Source: Gordius sp. MW1 (lineage: Eukaryota; Nematomorpha; Gordioida; Gordea; Gordiidae). Taken from it: 64,000 nucleotides of DNA. Under the pieces are notes generated by a model. The model had not been told where the DNA came from, made no database searches, and saw only the letters and a list, made by a program, of their open reading frames with translations. The position numbers and the translations under genes are program-made. The stretch spans positions 4,036,501-4,100,500 of the forward strand of contig OZ038528.1 of NCBI GenBank assembly GCA_964036665.1, written 5' to 3'. This document shows positions 1-12,005 of this stretch, in pieces (positions within the stretch are counted from its first letter, which is position 1; each line of letters begins with the position of its first letter).

Positions 1-640
1 ATAGTCATTTTTTTCCATTGGTCAGCAGCCAGGACACGGTAAAAGTGGATATAAATTCATAAGAGTCAAAAAAAACGAAAAAAAAATTTTCGAATCACAT
101 TTTGGCCAATCGTCATTTTTTTCCATTGGTCAGCAGCCAAGACACGGTAAAAGTGGATATAAATTCATAATAGTCAAAAAAAAACTAAAAAAATTTTTTG
201 AATAACATTTTGGCCGATGGTCATTTTTTTCCAATGGTCAGCAGCCAGGACACGGTAAAAGTGGATTTAAATTCATAATAGTCAAAAAAACGAAAAAAAA
301 ATTTTCGAATCACATTTTGGCCAATGGTCATTTTTTCCATTGGTCAGCAGCCAACGAACGGCCAAAAAGTCACAATAGCAATGGTAGTAACAGGAACAAT
401 CATAATAGTCAAAAAAAACGAAAATATAATTTCGATACACATTTTGGCCAATGGTCATTTTTTCCATTGGTCAGCAGCCAACGGACGGCCAAAAAGTCAC
501 AATAGCAATGGTAGTAACAGGAACAATCATAATTGTCAAAAAAAACGAAAAAAATAATTTCGATACACATTTTGGCCAATGGTCATTTTTTTTATTGGTC
601 AGTAGCCAGCGGACGGCCAAAAGGTCACATTATCAATGGT
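1..640 (+). repeat. Tandem array of family A core monomers
   Basis: Successive copies of the core TTGGCCAATGGTCATT start roughly every 108-129 bp. Each carries CCAATGG and CCATTGG separated by about 10 T-rich bases, so each monomer can form a 7-bp hairpin. Monomers differ mainly in whether GGACACGG or GGACGGCC follows the hairpin. Confidence 0.8.
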
Positions 641-1020
641 ATTAACAAGAACAATTAATTAATTTAATTTAAAAAATAAATAAAAAATTTTGCCCTCTCC
701 GGGATTCGAACTCACATTAGTAAAGGCATAGGGTTTGGTAAGGGGCACAGGGACCCATATCAGTAAAGGCATAGGCCTTGGTAAGGGGCACAGGGACCCA
801 TATCAGTAGAGGCGTAGGCCCTTGTAGGAAAGGGCATAGGGTAATTATCAATGTTAACCTATTCAAAGACGAAAAAATACCAATTAAAAATTTCGCTTTA
901 TTTGGCCAATGGTCATTTTTTCATTGGTCAGTAGCCAGCGGATGGTCAAAAATTCATATTATCAATGGTATTAACAAGAACAAAATATTAATTTAATTTA
1001 AAAAAATTAAAAAAAAATTC

Positions 1021-1082
1021 GTCCTCTCCCTGGCTTGAACCCGGGATATCCAGGTCACAAAGCTGGCGCCAATAACTTGGTG
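1021..1082 (-). repeat. tRNA-derived cassette in family A element
   Basis: Read on the minus strand this looks like the 3' two thirds of a tRNA: GGCGCCAGC, a 7-base TTTGTGA loop with a TGT anticodon, CCTGG, then a GGGTTCAAG T-arm. A threonine-type origin is suggested by the loop, but there is no intact acceptor stem or D-arm. A second copy of the same cassette lies at 32351-32408. Confidence 0.6.
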
Positions 1083-1130
1083 GACGACGGACGACGCACC
1101 AAAAACGAGCCCATAAATTGCATAGCAATT

Positions 1131-2043
1131 AAAATTGTTGTGATACATTGTACACTAGCAATTATAATTTAAGAGAGATTTTGACTGCATCTATAAGCTT
1201 TAATATTAATTCATATCTTTAAACTCTAGATTTAATGCTGACTAGCAAACACACTGATCTTAAATAAAATTTTAATATCTTTTACTTTTAAAACATATAA
1301 TAAATTGCTTTAATCAATGAATTTGTCTTTAAAATGAGCCATAACCATTAATTTCGATATAATTTAGTTGAAGGATTTCTTGTAAGCACTTTTACAAAAA
1401 CGTATATAAAAAGCCATTGCGTTTGATGAAAGTTATAGATTGTATTATAGTTTAATGCTCACAAAAGCCTTGATATTGAATTGATTGCGCCATTTTGATC
1501 AAGGTCGCATTTACCTTATATGTATATCGATTCCTTATACATAGTGTTATAATCATAGACTATGTGAATAAAATTTACAATTGACAATAAGGTCACGTTA
1601 AGTTAGTATTTTGCCATAGATTTTGACAAATTTTTTGAACTTTATATAAATAAATCTGTATCATAATTCAACAAAGTAGATAAAATAAATTCTCCATGTT
1701 CCCCAAGACAAGCGCCTAACTAATTTGAAAAACTAATGAATACAACCCTAAAAGTCCACTAAATTACCTCTCTCTGGTATTTATAAATATATATCGACTT
1801 TGTTTGGTATATCACTTTAACTTAAATGCTATATTTTCTTGATTTCAAAATTATAAGGCATTCCAATTAGAAATTTCGCTTAATTTAAAAGGCCATGCTT
1901 AGGCACTATTTTTAAAAATTTGTTGACATCATAAGGCAAAAAGATCACAAATGGTGTGTTTAATGAAAATATTTTTGATTTTTAAATGGTATATATTTAT
2001 ATCAACTGCTAATACATACTTTATTTTTTTATAGAAATTGGTT
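1131..2043. other. No gene or recognisable element seen
   Basis: AT-rich sequence with frequent stops in all frames. I see no repeat shared with the rest of the window. Confidence 0.6.
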
Positions 2044-2051
2044 AGTAATTA

Positions 2052-3714
2052 GTAGAGATCTGTAACGGGCCTGTTTAGGTCAGTTGGCCCGCCCGTAATA
2101 AAAATTTTATAGCCCAGCCCGGCCCGGGCCCGTCAAAATATTAAATTATAAGCCCGGCCCGCTAATTTTATACAAAGCCCGGCCCGGGCCCGTAATTTAT
2201 TTTTTTATTTTTGTTGTTTAATTTTTTTACCCACATGGTAAACAATATGTATGTGTTAAAAATGTTAATAAAGATATTGTAAAAATAATAAATTAATAAT
2301 TCCCGATCAGATGAGATCTTCTATCTTTTAAGAGACGACCTATAGAAAAAAATTTTATTTACAAGTGGCACTTCGGAATACATAAAACTTTATAAGCCAA
2401 ATAGACTTTTAAAACTCGAGCTGGTAACTAACCCTTTTCTTCAGAAAAGTAATTATAATCAGTTACTTTAGTTACATTAATTCAAAACTATTCAACTAGA
2501 GTTACAGTTACTTTTATAAAATTTAAAAATCCTTTTTTAAATTAATTAACATAGTTACACGTCTAGTATGGGTTCATTGCTTAAAATTTAAATTTGCTCT
2601 GCGTATTAATTTATTAACTATTTAAACAAAATTTCTAATAGATTATCCATCCCATTAAAATATTACAAGTATCATAATTTAGTATTCTCTTAAATATATA
2701 TTTGCTAAATTAATTTCCTAAATTAGAAAAACTTTTTATTAAATTAAATGTACCCCTACCATCCAAGGCCCTCGTCGAGCGTCTAATTAGTCTTGGTAAA
2801 ATAAATTTAGTAAGAAGCGGACAAACTTATTAGACGACAGTATAGAATTTAACGTTTTATAAATCGAATCACCATATATTACCCTGTGATTTTGATTCTA
2901 CTATGTGAATGTATATTTAAAAATTTGTTTTTTTTTAATTGACCCGAGTAACTTTTAATGTAAGTTCCATCAGGTTAGTAACTAGAATTGTATTCAGTTA
3001 CTTTTGAAAAAATGTACCTTAAATTAGTTACATATTTTATTTAAGTAACTGCAACTTAAGTAGTTAATGCGGAAATGTAACTTTACCAACTCTTTTTAAA
3101 ACCCTTATTTAAGTTTATAATGTTTTAAATAAAGTTACTTGACTTCTTTGCTTTTCAACCGTTTTAAATTTTTAGGTTTTTATAATACAGTGATATTTTA
3201 CAAAAGTAGTTTAAAGAAATAAATTTTAAAATTTGTTTTTAAATTTGTTAATGAGTTTATATCTAAATAATATTATATAATATTAGATTATTCACTCTAT
3301 ATTGCTAAAGAGAATAAATGGGGGGGGGGCAAAAATGGGCAGTTCCCCTCCCCCTCCAAATCCAAAAATTTTTGATCTAAAAAATATTTTTTGCCTTACC
3401 TAAACTGCCCCCCTCTAATTTAAATTGGCTACCCCCAAGGAATCACGTGTATAAAAATCTTTAACATTTATAATGCGGCTTGTGATATTGGTGAACAAAG
3501 ATGGAAATAAAATTTAACTTTCCTTTTTTAATATACATAAAATAATTATAAATTAGAACATTATAAAACACCTTCTTTTATACTAAATCTAAATGATTTA
3601 GTAACGGGCCTTAAATATATTTAGGCCCGGCCCGAGCCCGTTAAGTTATATTAAGGCCCGGCCCGTTGTTTTATTTCTAAGCAGAAGCCCGTTCAACGGG
3701 CCGTGCAGGTCTCT
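2052..3714. mobile_element. Non-autonomous hAT-type element with perfect 8-bp target duplication
   Basis: The element is flanked by AGTAATTA on both sides (2044-2051 and 3715-3722). Its ends are imperfect inverted repeats: AGAGATCTGTAACGGGCC on the left matches AGAGACCTGCACGGCCC on the complement of the right. Dense GGCCCGGGCCCG-type subterminal repeats lie inside both ends (about 2070-2195 and 3603-3705). An 8-bp duplication and a CAGAGACCTG-like terminus are standard hAT features. At 1.66 kb with no long reading frame, it carries no transposase. A G/C-homopolymer relic lies inside at about 3316-3436. Confidence 0.85.
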
Positions 3715-3722
3715 AGTAATTA

Positions 3723-5430
3723 ATATATAACATGGTTTAAAAAGAAAAATCAACCGACAAACTGTTAGCAGATTTGGTAGGATTTTTGCGATGAACGCGA
3801 ATATATTTTTAATTTTTTTCTGTTTGAAATATATGCTGTCAAAGTTGCTAAAAACAGCGATCACGTCAATAACTTGCATATAATTGGTAAAATTGTAATA
3901 AATTAGGGTGAGGGACCCCCCCCCCCCTAACTGAAATTTTTTTTTTATATAAATCAGCAATTCCTTTGTGCAATTTATTTCTTAAAATTCACATTTTCCT
4001 AACTTTTTAAGTCCCTATCAATAAATATTATGCTCCCAAATCTTAGATCTTCCCTCATTCGCTTACCTTCGACTTAGGCTTGTCTTAATATCGAATTTTG
4101 CTGCACAGCAAAAATCGTCGTACGGGTTATAACATAGCCGTGTCTTAACGGTCTTAACAATTCACAGCAGATTTACAGTTCAGAAACAGCGATTTTGTAG
4201 GATGCAAACTTTTCCCAAGCTTAAATGTTGTATGTTTTTAGATTTTTAGGCATCATCAAAGTTTAGATTTAATCTCAAGAGTTGAAATTAACAAAAAAAC
4301 CAAAGTATTAATAACTACAAGCGAGTTTGACCCATGAAATTGAATCGGATATTTAGACAACGTTAAATTCACGAGATTTGAATCTGAATCCGGTACTAAT
4401 GCGAATATAAGACCTGCAACGGTCTCCGTAGGTCAATCAGCCCCCCCCCGCCCGTTACAAATATATAAACCCGGAGCCGAATCTGGGACCATCAAAATAA
4501 TAATGATAGATTTGTCTGGCTAATTGTTTAAAAAGCCAAAAACTCTTATTTCGCATCTATTAATATTCATTGAAATCTTTCAATAAATATCATACATATG
4601 TCACAGATGTTAATATCTATTTTATTTATAATGAAAAATGCATATAGTAAAATAAGATTAATAACAACGAAATAATGTAATTAAAAAGATTACATTAATT
4701 CTTCATAAAGTGAGATTGTACAAATCAATTAAAGGCCAAAATGGAACGGGTATATTGATAAGAAAAATGTTAATCTTTGCATGATACCATTGGTAAAACA
4801 ATACAGCGACTGTCTTATAAAAATTTGGTAATGTCCCAATCTCAAATAATATACCATACATATTTGATTTGAGCTGTTGTTTTGAGTTTAAAAATAAGTT
4901 AAGTACCAGTTGCCCGTCTTTTTTCATTTTTTTAAAATAAAGAACAAAGCGTAAATTCAATATAAATAATCACTTACCTCAATTAAAAAATTTACTTATT
5001 CAAATACGAATAAAAATATTAGTTAAATTATGATATATTAAATAACTATTTGGGGGGGGGGCTAAAGGGGCAGGATTTTTCCTTTGGGGGGGGGGAGCCT
5101 TTTCCTCCTTGGCCCCCCTAGCTACGTTACTGCCTAAATCAAGTTCCGGTTTTTAAAATTTTCTTATGGTTGGCCAATCGAGGCTAAAAGGTCCGGGCAT
5201 ATCTCTAGCTCAAACAATGTAATTAATCTATACAGAAAAATTGGAAGTGGCTCTTTAAATATTGCGTCCTTGGAAGAAAAACCACAGGCGAAATGGAATC
5301 ACGAAATTCAATAAATAAACTGTTAATGCCTTTAAGTACTAACATAATATATATAATATTATTAATGCATTTTTTTCATCAAGACCCATCGCAGATATTG
5401 CATCTATATAATTTAAATTAATTTTTATAT
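3723..5430. other. Gene-free stretch with C- and G-homopolymer relics
   Basis: Apart from C/G runs at 3917-3927, 4441-4450 and a family C-like relic at 5051-5135 (G-runs, then GGCCCCCCTAGCTACG), I see nothing recognisable. A short hAT-like motif (GACCTGCAACGG) lies near 4412. Confidence 0.5.
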
Positions 5431-6215
5431 ATGGGAGCGGTTTTTGGAGAAGAGACGCGACCGGTATTTTTCTCGAGAATTTCCGCCTCACTAGTCCCTT
5501 GGACATTAGTTTGGAGATTTTTTAAAAAAAAACGTGCCAGATTTATACGTCAGAGCCATAAAAGATTAAACGCAAGGGTGCTTAAATATCTCGCCACCTT
5601 AGATTAATCAGGATGATTATTCAGATCAATTAACCACCAGTTTTATATTAACACATCAGGCATGATGAAAATTGCATGCTTTAGTTATATTTACTAGCCC
5701 ATCAGATCTCATTCTAAGCCCAAAATTAATATATTATTATTATAGTATTCACATACTTTAAAGGCAACTCATACTTAAGTAAACATGGGCGTAGCCAGCA
5801 TTAGAATTAGGGGGGCAATAATGATTTAGGGAGGGGTAAAATGATTATTTTTTGAAATTTTAGCCATAATATTAATAAATAACAAATTTTTGGATTTAGA
5901 GGGGGGCAGCCCCCCCTGCCCCCCCCCCCCCTTGGCTACACCCATGTTAGTAAATGAACTAAAATCACCAAAATTTCAGTTTTTCGCAAAATATATAATA
6001 TTTACTATACTTGGAAGTTTTTAATATCGAATATATTCCAATCATATTGATCTACATTTAATACCTTAAATGTCAATTATACAAAGTAAAATACACAATT
6101 AAATATGCCAAAATGCAGAGATCGCCGAAAAAATTTCGTATCGTCTCGTCTCGATTTTTTAAGAGGAGACGAGACTGAGTTTTTTTCAATTTTTCCGCAT
6201 CACTAATTATAACTG
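5430..6215. repeat. Family F repeat, copy 1, interrupted by a family C insertion
   Basis: A second copy in the same orientation runs at about 62625-63180, with matching order: TTGACCACC.. segment, ..CATGCTTTAGTT.., ATATAATATTTACTA.., AAAATACACAAT.., then a GTATCGTCTCGTCTC-type block. The two ends of this copy (near 5450-5500 and 6165-6212) share a direct GAGACG..TTTCCGC.TCACTA motif. I do not recognise its class. Confidence 0.6.
5784..5946. mobile_element. Family C element inside family F repeat
   Basis: Inverted ends CATGGGCGTAGCCA / TGGCTACACCCATG enclose G-rich and C-rich runs. The flanks are TTAAGTAAA and TTAGTAAA, an imperfect 8-9-bp target duplication. The second family F copy lacks the insert. 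Confidence 0.8.
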
Positions 6216-6239
6216 CTTATGGCGTGCGTCATCACTTAT

Positions 6240-6890
6240 CGGTAGTATGAGGGGGGGGGGCAGAACAAGGGGGCGAAAAGGGGGAGGCAAACAGGAGGTC
6301 AAAAGGGTGGGGGGCAAGAGGCCCAAAAGAGATTCAAAAATTGGGTGGGGGGTGGGAATGGTCAAACTTTAAGCAGGGGGTCAAATAAACCGAGAGAGGT
6401 CGAAAACATTAAAGCTAACCAGCGGTCATTATTATTTATTTAGATCCTTAAAAATTTATTTTTTATATAATTGAAGCTACGATACCATAAATGCCAAAAC
6501 CTGCAGGCGCAAAAATAAAAATGAATTTAGGCCTCTGGCCGGGTTAGACAAATTTGATGTGAGCAACGGTCAACATTATTTGCAGGGATTTATTAGGCCA
6601 TTTTCGCAACCGATATAAAACAATAACCTCGAAAAGTTGCCCTAAAGAAATATATGAAGGACTCAGTCGGGCACAAAATAATAATGGAATTTGGGCTGGG
6701 GCGAGGTCGAAAAAAGTAAAGCCAGTCAATAGTTAGTCTATTTGCGAAAGCAAAATGAATATCTTTAACAGGAGCATACGTCCACAGTCATTAAAAACCC
6801 GTACAAGTTTCACTACAAAACAGTTGGACAGGACGGACAAGACGGACGGACAACCAAAAAAGAGCCCATAATTTAAACATTCCTTAAATA
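6240..6890 (-). repeat. G-rich tract plus degraded repeat related to the 44.3-kb element
   Basis: G-runs occupy 6251-6390. The part at about 6480-6870 reads, on the minus strand, like 44284-44582: GTCCGTCC, then GCGACCTCGC-like and AAATTCCATT-like segments in the same order. It ends at GCCCATAATTT, a degraded form of the family A terminus. Confidence 0.5.
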
Positions 6891-7530
6891 TTCTAACGCA
6901 TTAAAATTAAAAGGCAAAACCTAGGTCAACAGATTTCAACATCTAATTCTTAGGTATTTTACATCTGTTTACAAATTCTCAATTAACTTCACATCCGGAG
7001 GGTTAAATGGAATTTATTTATCAATTTTTACAATGCTGCCGGGATAAATCTGTAATTAGAGTCTCATTTAACCCAAAAATATGAATTTGATAGAGAATTT
7101 ACAATGAGATAAAAAAAAGATACCGAAGGCTTCAACTTTATTAAAATGGTTTAACATGATTATTTCAAATGGCATTTTTCAAAATACTCCTCGTTTTTGC
7201 TTAAATAAATTGCTATGCAATTTATGAGCGCGCTTTTGGGTGTATTGAATATAGAAATGAATAGTTCTTTGAGTTTTCTTTTGTCCAACTATTGTCTTTC
7301 TAAAATTTCAACTAAGGTGGGAGCATTTCCAATGATCCATAAATAATGCCAATTCGTTCAATTGATGTTTTGACATCATACTATTTTTTAAAACGTTTTT
7401 AATATCTTGAGTATGGAAAAACTTCGCTCATTGGTGCATGTGGGGTTGGGAAGACAAAAAAGTGTAGATAAAGCTTTTTGCCGAAAATTTAATTTAAAAA
7501 TAAAAGGTATATATAGCGCTGCAAAGTCAC
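6891..7530. other. No gene seen
   Basis: AT-rich spacer. A degenerate family A terminus (TAAATTGCTATGCAATTTATG) lies near 7205-7226. Confidence 0.5.
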
Positions 7531-7715
7531 TTTTTTCAACCCAAACCCGACCCGACCTGAAAGCTTTTAAATTTTTTCACCCCAACCCCACCCGACCTGA
7601 ATGCGTTTTAAATTTTTCAACCCGAACCCGACCCGACCCGAAAGCTTTTTAAAATTTTCAACCCGAACTCGACCCGACCCGAAAGCTTTAAGCCAAACCC
7701 GACCCGACCCGAAAG
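7531..7715 (+). repeat. Minisatellite, AACCCGACCCGACC-type units
   Basis: About four units of ~45-50 bp combine AACCCGAACCCGACCCGACC with an AAAGCTTTTAAA-like spacer. The same unit recurs at 8466-8612. The pair may be the ends of one element, but I find no matching target duplication. Confidence 0.65.
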
Positions 7716-7917
7716 TAAAAAAAAGTTAATATTGTAAAATTGATTTTAAGGATTTAAATGGCAACAAAATATTATCTCCCAAAAATGGACAAAACGTTAT
7801 ATATGTCTATCATTTCCCGGTCACATGCTAAAAAAGATAGGTTATATAAATATATAAAATAAATTTAGTCTCTAATTAAAATTGCCTATAAATGGCCCAT
7901 AGAGTATACTTTTAAGT

Positions 7918-7990
7918 TAATTGCGGCACTCCTAAATGTGGTTATTATTATTTTCTTCAAAATATTAACAAACCCGCAATTTTCATATAA
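7918..7990 (-). repeat. LTR remnant related to the retrotransposon at the right edge
   Basis: The minus strand matches the LTR portion at about 63895-63985: GGAGTGCCGCAATTAA preceded by an AAATAATAATAA..-type stretch and a CGGGTTT..AATATT segment. This supports reading the right-edge sequence as an LTR. Confidence 0.55.
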
Positions 7991-8465
7991 AATGCTTATA
8001 TTCTAATTAAAATGAGTTTGTCTGTATTATCAGGAAATTTTGATTTTAAAGCCAATAACGGTTGTGGCAATATTGTGCGAAAATGAAAGGAGAAAATTTG
8101 ATTATTATTTCAAAAACTCTTATTTTTTAAATCCTGTTTGTAAAATATGATAAATTAATTTTATTCTAGTGTATAAGTTAGGCGATAAAACAAGTTGAGA
8201 CATTAATATTTAAAAATGAAAAATGGGAATTAATAGAAACATAAGTTTTGTGATACCAATTACATGTTCATTATAATTTAGCATCCAGCAAGATATTTTA
8301 CTTTTCTGAGTTTAAAAATGCGCAATTCCAAAATTCAGATATAAGAAATTAATTTAAATGAATGTATGAGATAGATTAATCATACATTTCGATATTAATT
8401 ATAAAATATTATATAATATAGCATTAATTTAAAAGATATATCTATTATTCAATATAAAATTTAAC

Positions 8466-8612
8466 GTTCAACCCGACCCGGACCCGACCCGAGTTTAAAT
8501 TTAACCGGAACCCGACCAGACCCAAAATTTTTTTAAAATTTTTAACCCGAACCCAACCCGAAAGCATTTTAAAAATTTCAACCCGAACCCGACCCGACAA
8601 CGGGTTTCGGGT
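8466..8612 (+). repeat. Second AACCCGACCC minisatellite cluster
   Basis: Same unit and same orientation as 7531-7715. It ends in a short inverted pair (GACCCGACAACGGGTTTCGGGTC) directly before a family A element. Confidence 0.6.
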
Positions 8613-8619
8613 CACCCGG

Positions 8620-10283
8620 GAGGAAGGGGAGGGGAGAAGGGGAGGGGAGAAGGGAAGGGGGGAGGACTCATCTTTACTTCGTATAAATGTATCATATTTG
8701 CTATGCAATTTATGGGCGAGAAAGGTGGGAAGGGGCGAGAATGCCTATAGGGGGGTATTAAATGCCTAATGATTAATTAATTATTTATACAAATTTTCCA
8801 TTTATAGGCAAAATGTAATAAAGGCAAAATGTAATATAGGCAAGGGTTAGGGTTAGATTTAGTGTTTGCATCTAGTTGCGTATTACATTAGTTTTTACGG
8901 CCTTTAGTGATTATGGGTCTAACAAACAATATATTATAAAACATCACAATGTTAAGAATTTGCAGAATTGTTGGGAGAAATTTTTGTTGAATTTGAACAA
9001 TTTTTAATGAAAAAAATCAAAAATTTGGCGAATGGTCTTTTTTTCTCCATTGGTCAGTACCAACAGATACTCTATAAGTCAATGATAGCCAAAAAAACGG
9101 AAAAAAAAATTTGGTGCTCACTTTGGCCAATGGTCATTTTTTTCCATCGGTCAGCAGCCAGCAAACGGTAAAAATGGATATAAATTCATAAGAGTAAAAA
9201 AAACGAAAAATAAATTTTCGAATCACATTTTGGCCAATGTATTCCATTGGTCAGCAGCCAGGACACGGTAAAAGTGGATATAAATTCATAATAGTCAAAA
9301 AAAACGAAAAAAAAATTTTCGAATCACATTATGGCCAATGGTCATTTTATTCCATTGGTCAGCAGCCAGCGGACGGCCAAAAAGTCATAATAGCATGGTA
9401 GGAACAGGAACAATCATAATAGTCAAAAAAAAACGAAAAATAATTTCGATTCACATTTTGGCCAATGGTCATTTTTTCCATCGGTCAGGAGCCAGCGGAC
9501 GGCCAAAAAGTCATAATAGCAATGGTAGTAACAGGAATAATCATAATAGTCAAAAATAAACGAAAAAATAAACTCGGATTCACAATTTGGCCAATGGTCA
9601 TTTTTTTCATTGGTCAGCAGCCAGCAGACGGCCAAAAAGTCATAATAGCAATGGTAGTAACAGGAACAATCATAATAGTCAAAAAAAAACGAAAAAATAA
9701 ACTTGGATTCACATTTTGGCCAATGGTCATTTTTTCTTTGGTCAGCAGTCAGTGGACGGCCGAAAAGTCGTATTAGCAATGGTAGTAACAGGAACAATCA
9801 TAATAGTCAAAAAAAAAGAAAAAAGAAACTTGGATTCACATTTTGGCCAATGGTCATTTTTTTCATTGGTCAGCAGCCAGCAGACGGCCAAAAAGTCTTA
9901 TTATCAATGGTAGTAACAAGAACAATCATAAGAGGCTAAAAAAACTCCGAGATTCTAACCCAAACCCTTGTAGTGGAGGGCATAGGGTAATTATAGCAAT
10001 TAATATCAATGTTACCCAATTCAAAAACGAATAGATATACTTATGCATTAATTTAACGTAGCAATTAAAACCCGACCCCGCCCGAAAGCCAGGGAGATAG
10101 AGATGAGGGGTGGGGCACCTCTTAATTTAAAAAATAACACAGCGAGGGAGATAGAGATGAGGGGTGGGGCACCTCTTTCTCATGCATTAATTTAAAAAAT
10201 CGATAACCTAATATACCCAATGCAAATAGATAGGGATGGACGGACGGACAACAAAAAACGAGCCCATAAATTGCATAGCAATT
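8620..10283 (+). mobile_element. Family A (HINE-like) element, near full length
   Basis: The order is: a GGGGAGG-rich start, an ACTTCGTATAAATGT segment, inverted terminal core TTGCTATGCAATTTATGGGC, a unique section with AGGCAAAATGTAAT duplications, the tandem core (9030-9945), a duplicated GATAGAGATGAGGGG segment (10090-10200), a GGAC tract, and the terminal GCCCATAAATTGCATAGCAA. The terminal cores are inverted repeats of each other. A near-identical copy lies in opposite orientation at 27754-29226. The architecture (subterminal inverted repeats, central tandem repeat, GTCC microsatellite, end hairpin) matches Helentron-associated INE/DINE elements. Confidence 0.8.
9030..9945 (+). repeat. Tandem array of family A core monomers
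   Basis: About eight monomers of ~115-125 bp are present. Long open frames on both strands arise because the monomer length keeps the same frame, not because of coding. Confidence 0.8.
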
Positions 10284-10284
10284 A

Positions 10285-10821
10285 ATAATGACGTCATACA
10301 TACAAGGTTTTCTCGAATTAGATATTTAAAAGTATAATAAAAATGTTACAGTATACGGTCAAATTATTTTAAATTAAATAAATAAAATTTAAATTATGCA
10401 ATTTTTGCCATTATTATCACGTGGTCGATCTTTCAGATTCCTAATATACCTTTTGTTTTAAAAATATCGGACATTTCGTTTTAAAAAAGGGCTAAACTCT
10501 GAAACTACCGGCCCGATTCGGGCGAAAATTTAGCCGTAGATGCTCTGGGCGGCCAGGGGTAAAATGGCTTTTTCAGATTCTTAAAATACCTTTTTGTTTT
10601 AACAATATCGGACATTTCCCGGCCAGCATTTTCATTTATAGCATTATATACAATAATGACGTCATACATACAAGGCTGAAGTTTTCTCGAATTAGATATT
10701 TAAAAGTATAATAAAAATGTTACAGTATACTGTCAAAATTATTGGGGTCAACAAACTATTTAAATTAAATAAATAAAATTTATTTTATGCAATTTTTGCC
10801 ATTATTATCACGTGGTCGATC
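10285..10821 (+). repeat. Direct repeat pair of ~150 bp
   Basis: 10285-10430 and 10653-10821 both run from ATAATGACGTCATACATA through TGTTACAGTATAC to TTATTATCACGTGGTCGATC. The right copy has two short insertions. The spacer itself begins and ends with related TTTCAGATTC..AATACC and ATATCGGACATTTC segments, so the whole block is a duplication. Confidence 0.8.
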
Positions 10822-11039
10822 ATAGAAGCATATTTTTTAATAATTATTCATCCTTCAATTAATTATTTTATTATTAAAGAAAATTGTATTTCAAATAAAT
10901 CAGCTAACTAGAAAAATAAAATAATGGTATTATTGTATAATAAGTAACAGCATTAATCAGCATTTTTTTCAAAAACATTTAATTTTAGTCGGATTTGATG
11001 ACTAAAACAGAATTTGCATTTGGTTTGTTTTCTAGAAAT

Positions 11040-11079
11040 AATGTATTTAGCAAAACAACGTTTGCCGGGTCAGCTAGTA
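11040..11079 (+). mobile_element. Family B 3' terminus
   Basis: AACGTTTGCCGGGTCAGCTA followed by GTA matches the end of family B at 32274 and, on the complement, at 20639 and 42524. The preceding AGTTTAGCC/CTCTGAAAC segments (10490-10560) look like an internal family B variant. Confidence 0.65.
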
Positions 11080-11292
11080 TACTATATAAAAAAAATTAGC
11101 ATTATAAACTATACATGTTTTTTGATTTCAGAGAGTCTACAATCATAACAATAAATAGGCATATTGTTTCATTTAAAAATTAAGTCAATTTTTAATGAAT
11201 AATTGTAGGTTTTTTATTTTACTTTCAGCTATAGATGATACATTCATCCAAGCTGGGGTTTGGAGATCATAAACTATATTACAAATAAGTAA

Positions 11293-12005
11293 AACTCGGG
11301 GCTTCGGCCCTCGTGGGAAGGGAGAAGGGGAGGAGGGGAAGAAACTGGGGGGGGGGGGAAGGAAAGGGGAAACAAAACTCATCTATACTCCGTATAAAAG
11401 TAGCATATTTGCTATGCAATTTATGGGCGAGAAAGGTGGGAAGGGGAGAGAATGCCTATAGGGGTGTATTAAATGCAAAATGATAGTGGTGATCTTTTCT
11501 AATGGTTAGCAGACAGCCAAATAACTAGCCTATAATTATAATCAAGAAAAAAAAATCGATTTTAATCTCACTTTGGCCAATGGTCATTTTTATCATTAGT
11601 CAGTAGCAAGCGGGCGGCCAAAAAGTCATATTATCAATGGTATTAACAAGAACAATATATTAATTAAATAATAAAAAATAAAAAAAAATTGCCCTCGCCG
11701 GGATTCGAACCCACATCATTAGAGGCATATACCTTTGTAAGGGCACAGGGACCCATATCAGTAGAGGCATAGGCCCTTGTAGGGGGGGGGGCCATAGGGT
11801 ATTTATCAATGTTAAATTAATAAACCAATTCAAAAACGAAAAAAAATTTGATTTATAATTTGGCCAATGGTCATTTTTTTTATTGGTCAGTAGCCAGAAC
11901 ACGGTCAAAAAGTCATATTATCAATGGTATTAACAAGAACAATATATTGATTTAATTAAAAAATTTTTTTGCCCTCTCCGGGTATCGAACCAGCAAGTCA
12001 GATAC
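11293..12005 (+). mobile_element. Family A element, 3'-truncated
   Basis: Begins CTTCGGCCCTCGTGGGAAGG, continues through ACTCCGTATAAAAGTAGC and the TTGCTATGCAATTTATGGGC core, then core monomers and tRNA-like modules (GGGATTCGAACCC near 11700, GGTATCGAACC near 11980). It stops without the terminal hairpin. Confidence 0.7.

Larger units (their letters stand above)
1..1130 (+). mobile_element. Family A (HINE-like) element, left end cut by window
   Basis: A tandem array of ~110-130-bp monomers (about 1-640) leads into tRNA-derived segments with a T-arm-like GGGATTCGAAC (near 700-715), a further monomer (904-1000), another tRNA-like piece (1021-1082), a GGAC-rich tract and the terminal hairpin ending at 1130. 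This order (tandem core, tRNA-like module, GGAC/GTCC tract, hairpin) recurs in every family A copy in the window. Short open frames across the array are products of its repetition, not genes. Confidence 0.75.

Noticed and set aside
8838..8855. Telomere-like GGGTTAGGGTTAG
   Set aside because: Only two units, located in the unique section of family A and present in its inverted copy as well.
9338..9939. Several overlapping open frames of 65-124 codons on both strands
   Set aside because: They are translations of the family A tandem monomers; the same frames recur in the other two arrays with indels and no selection for coding.
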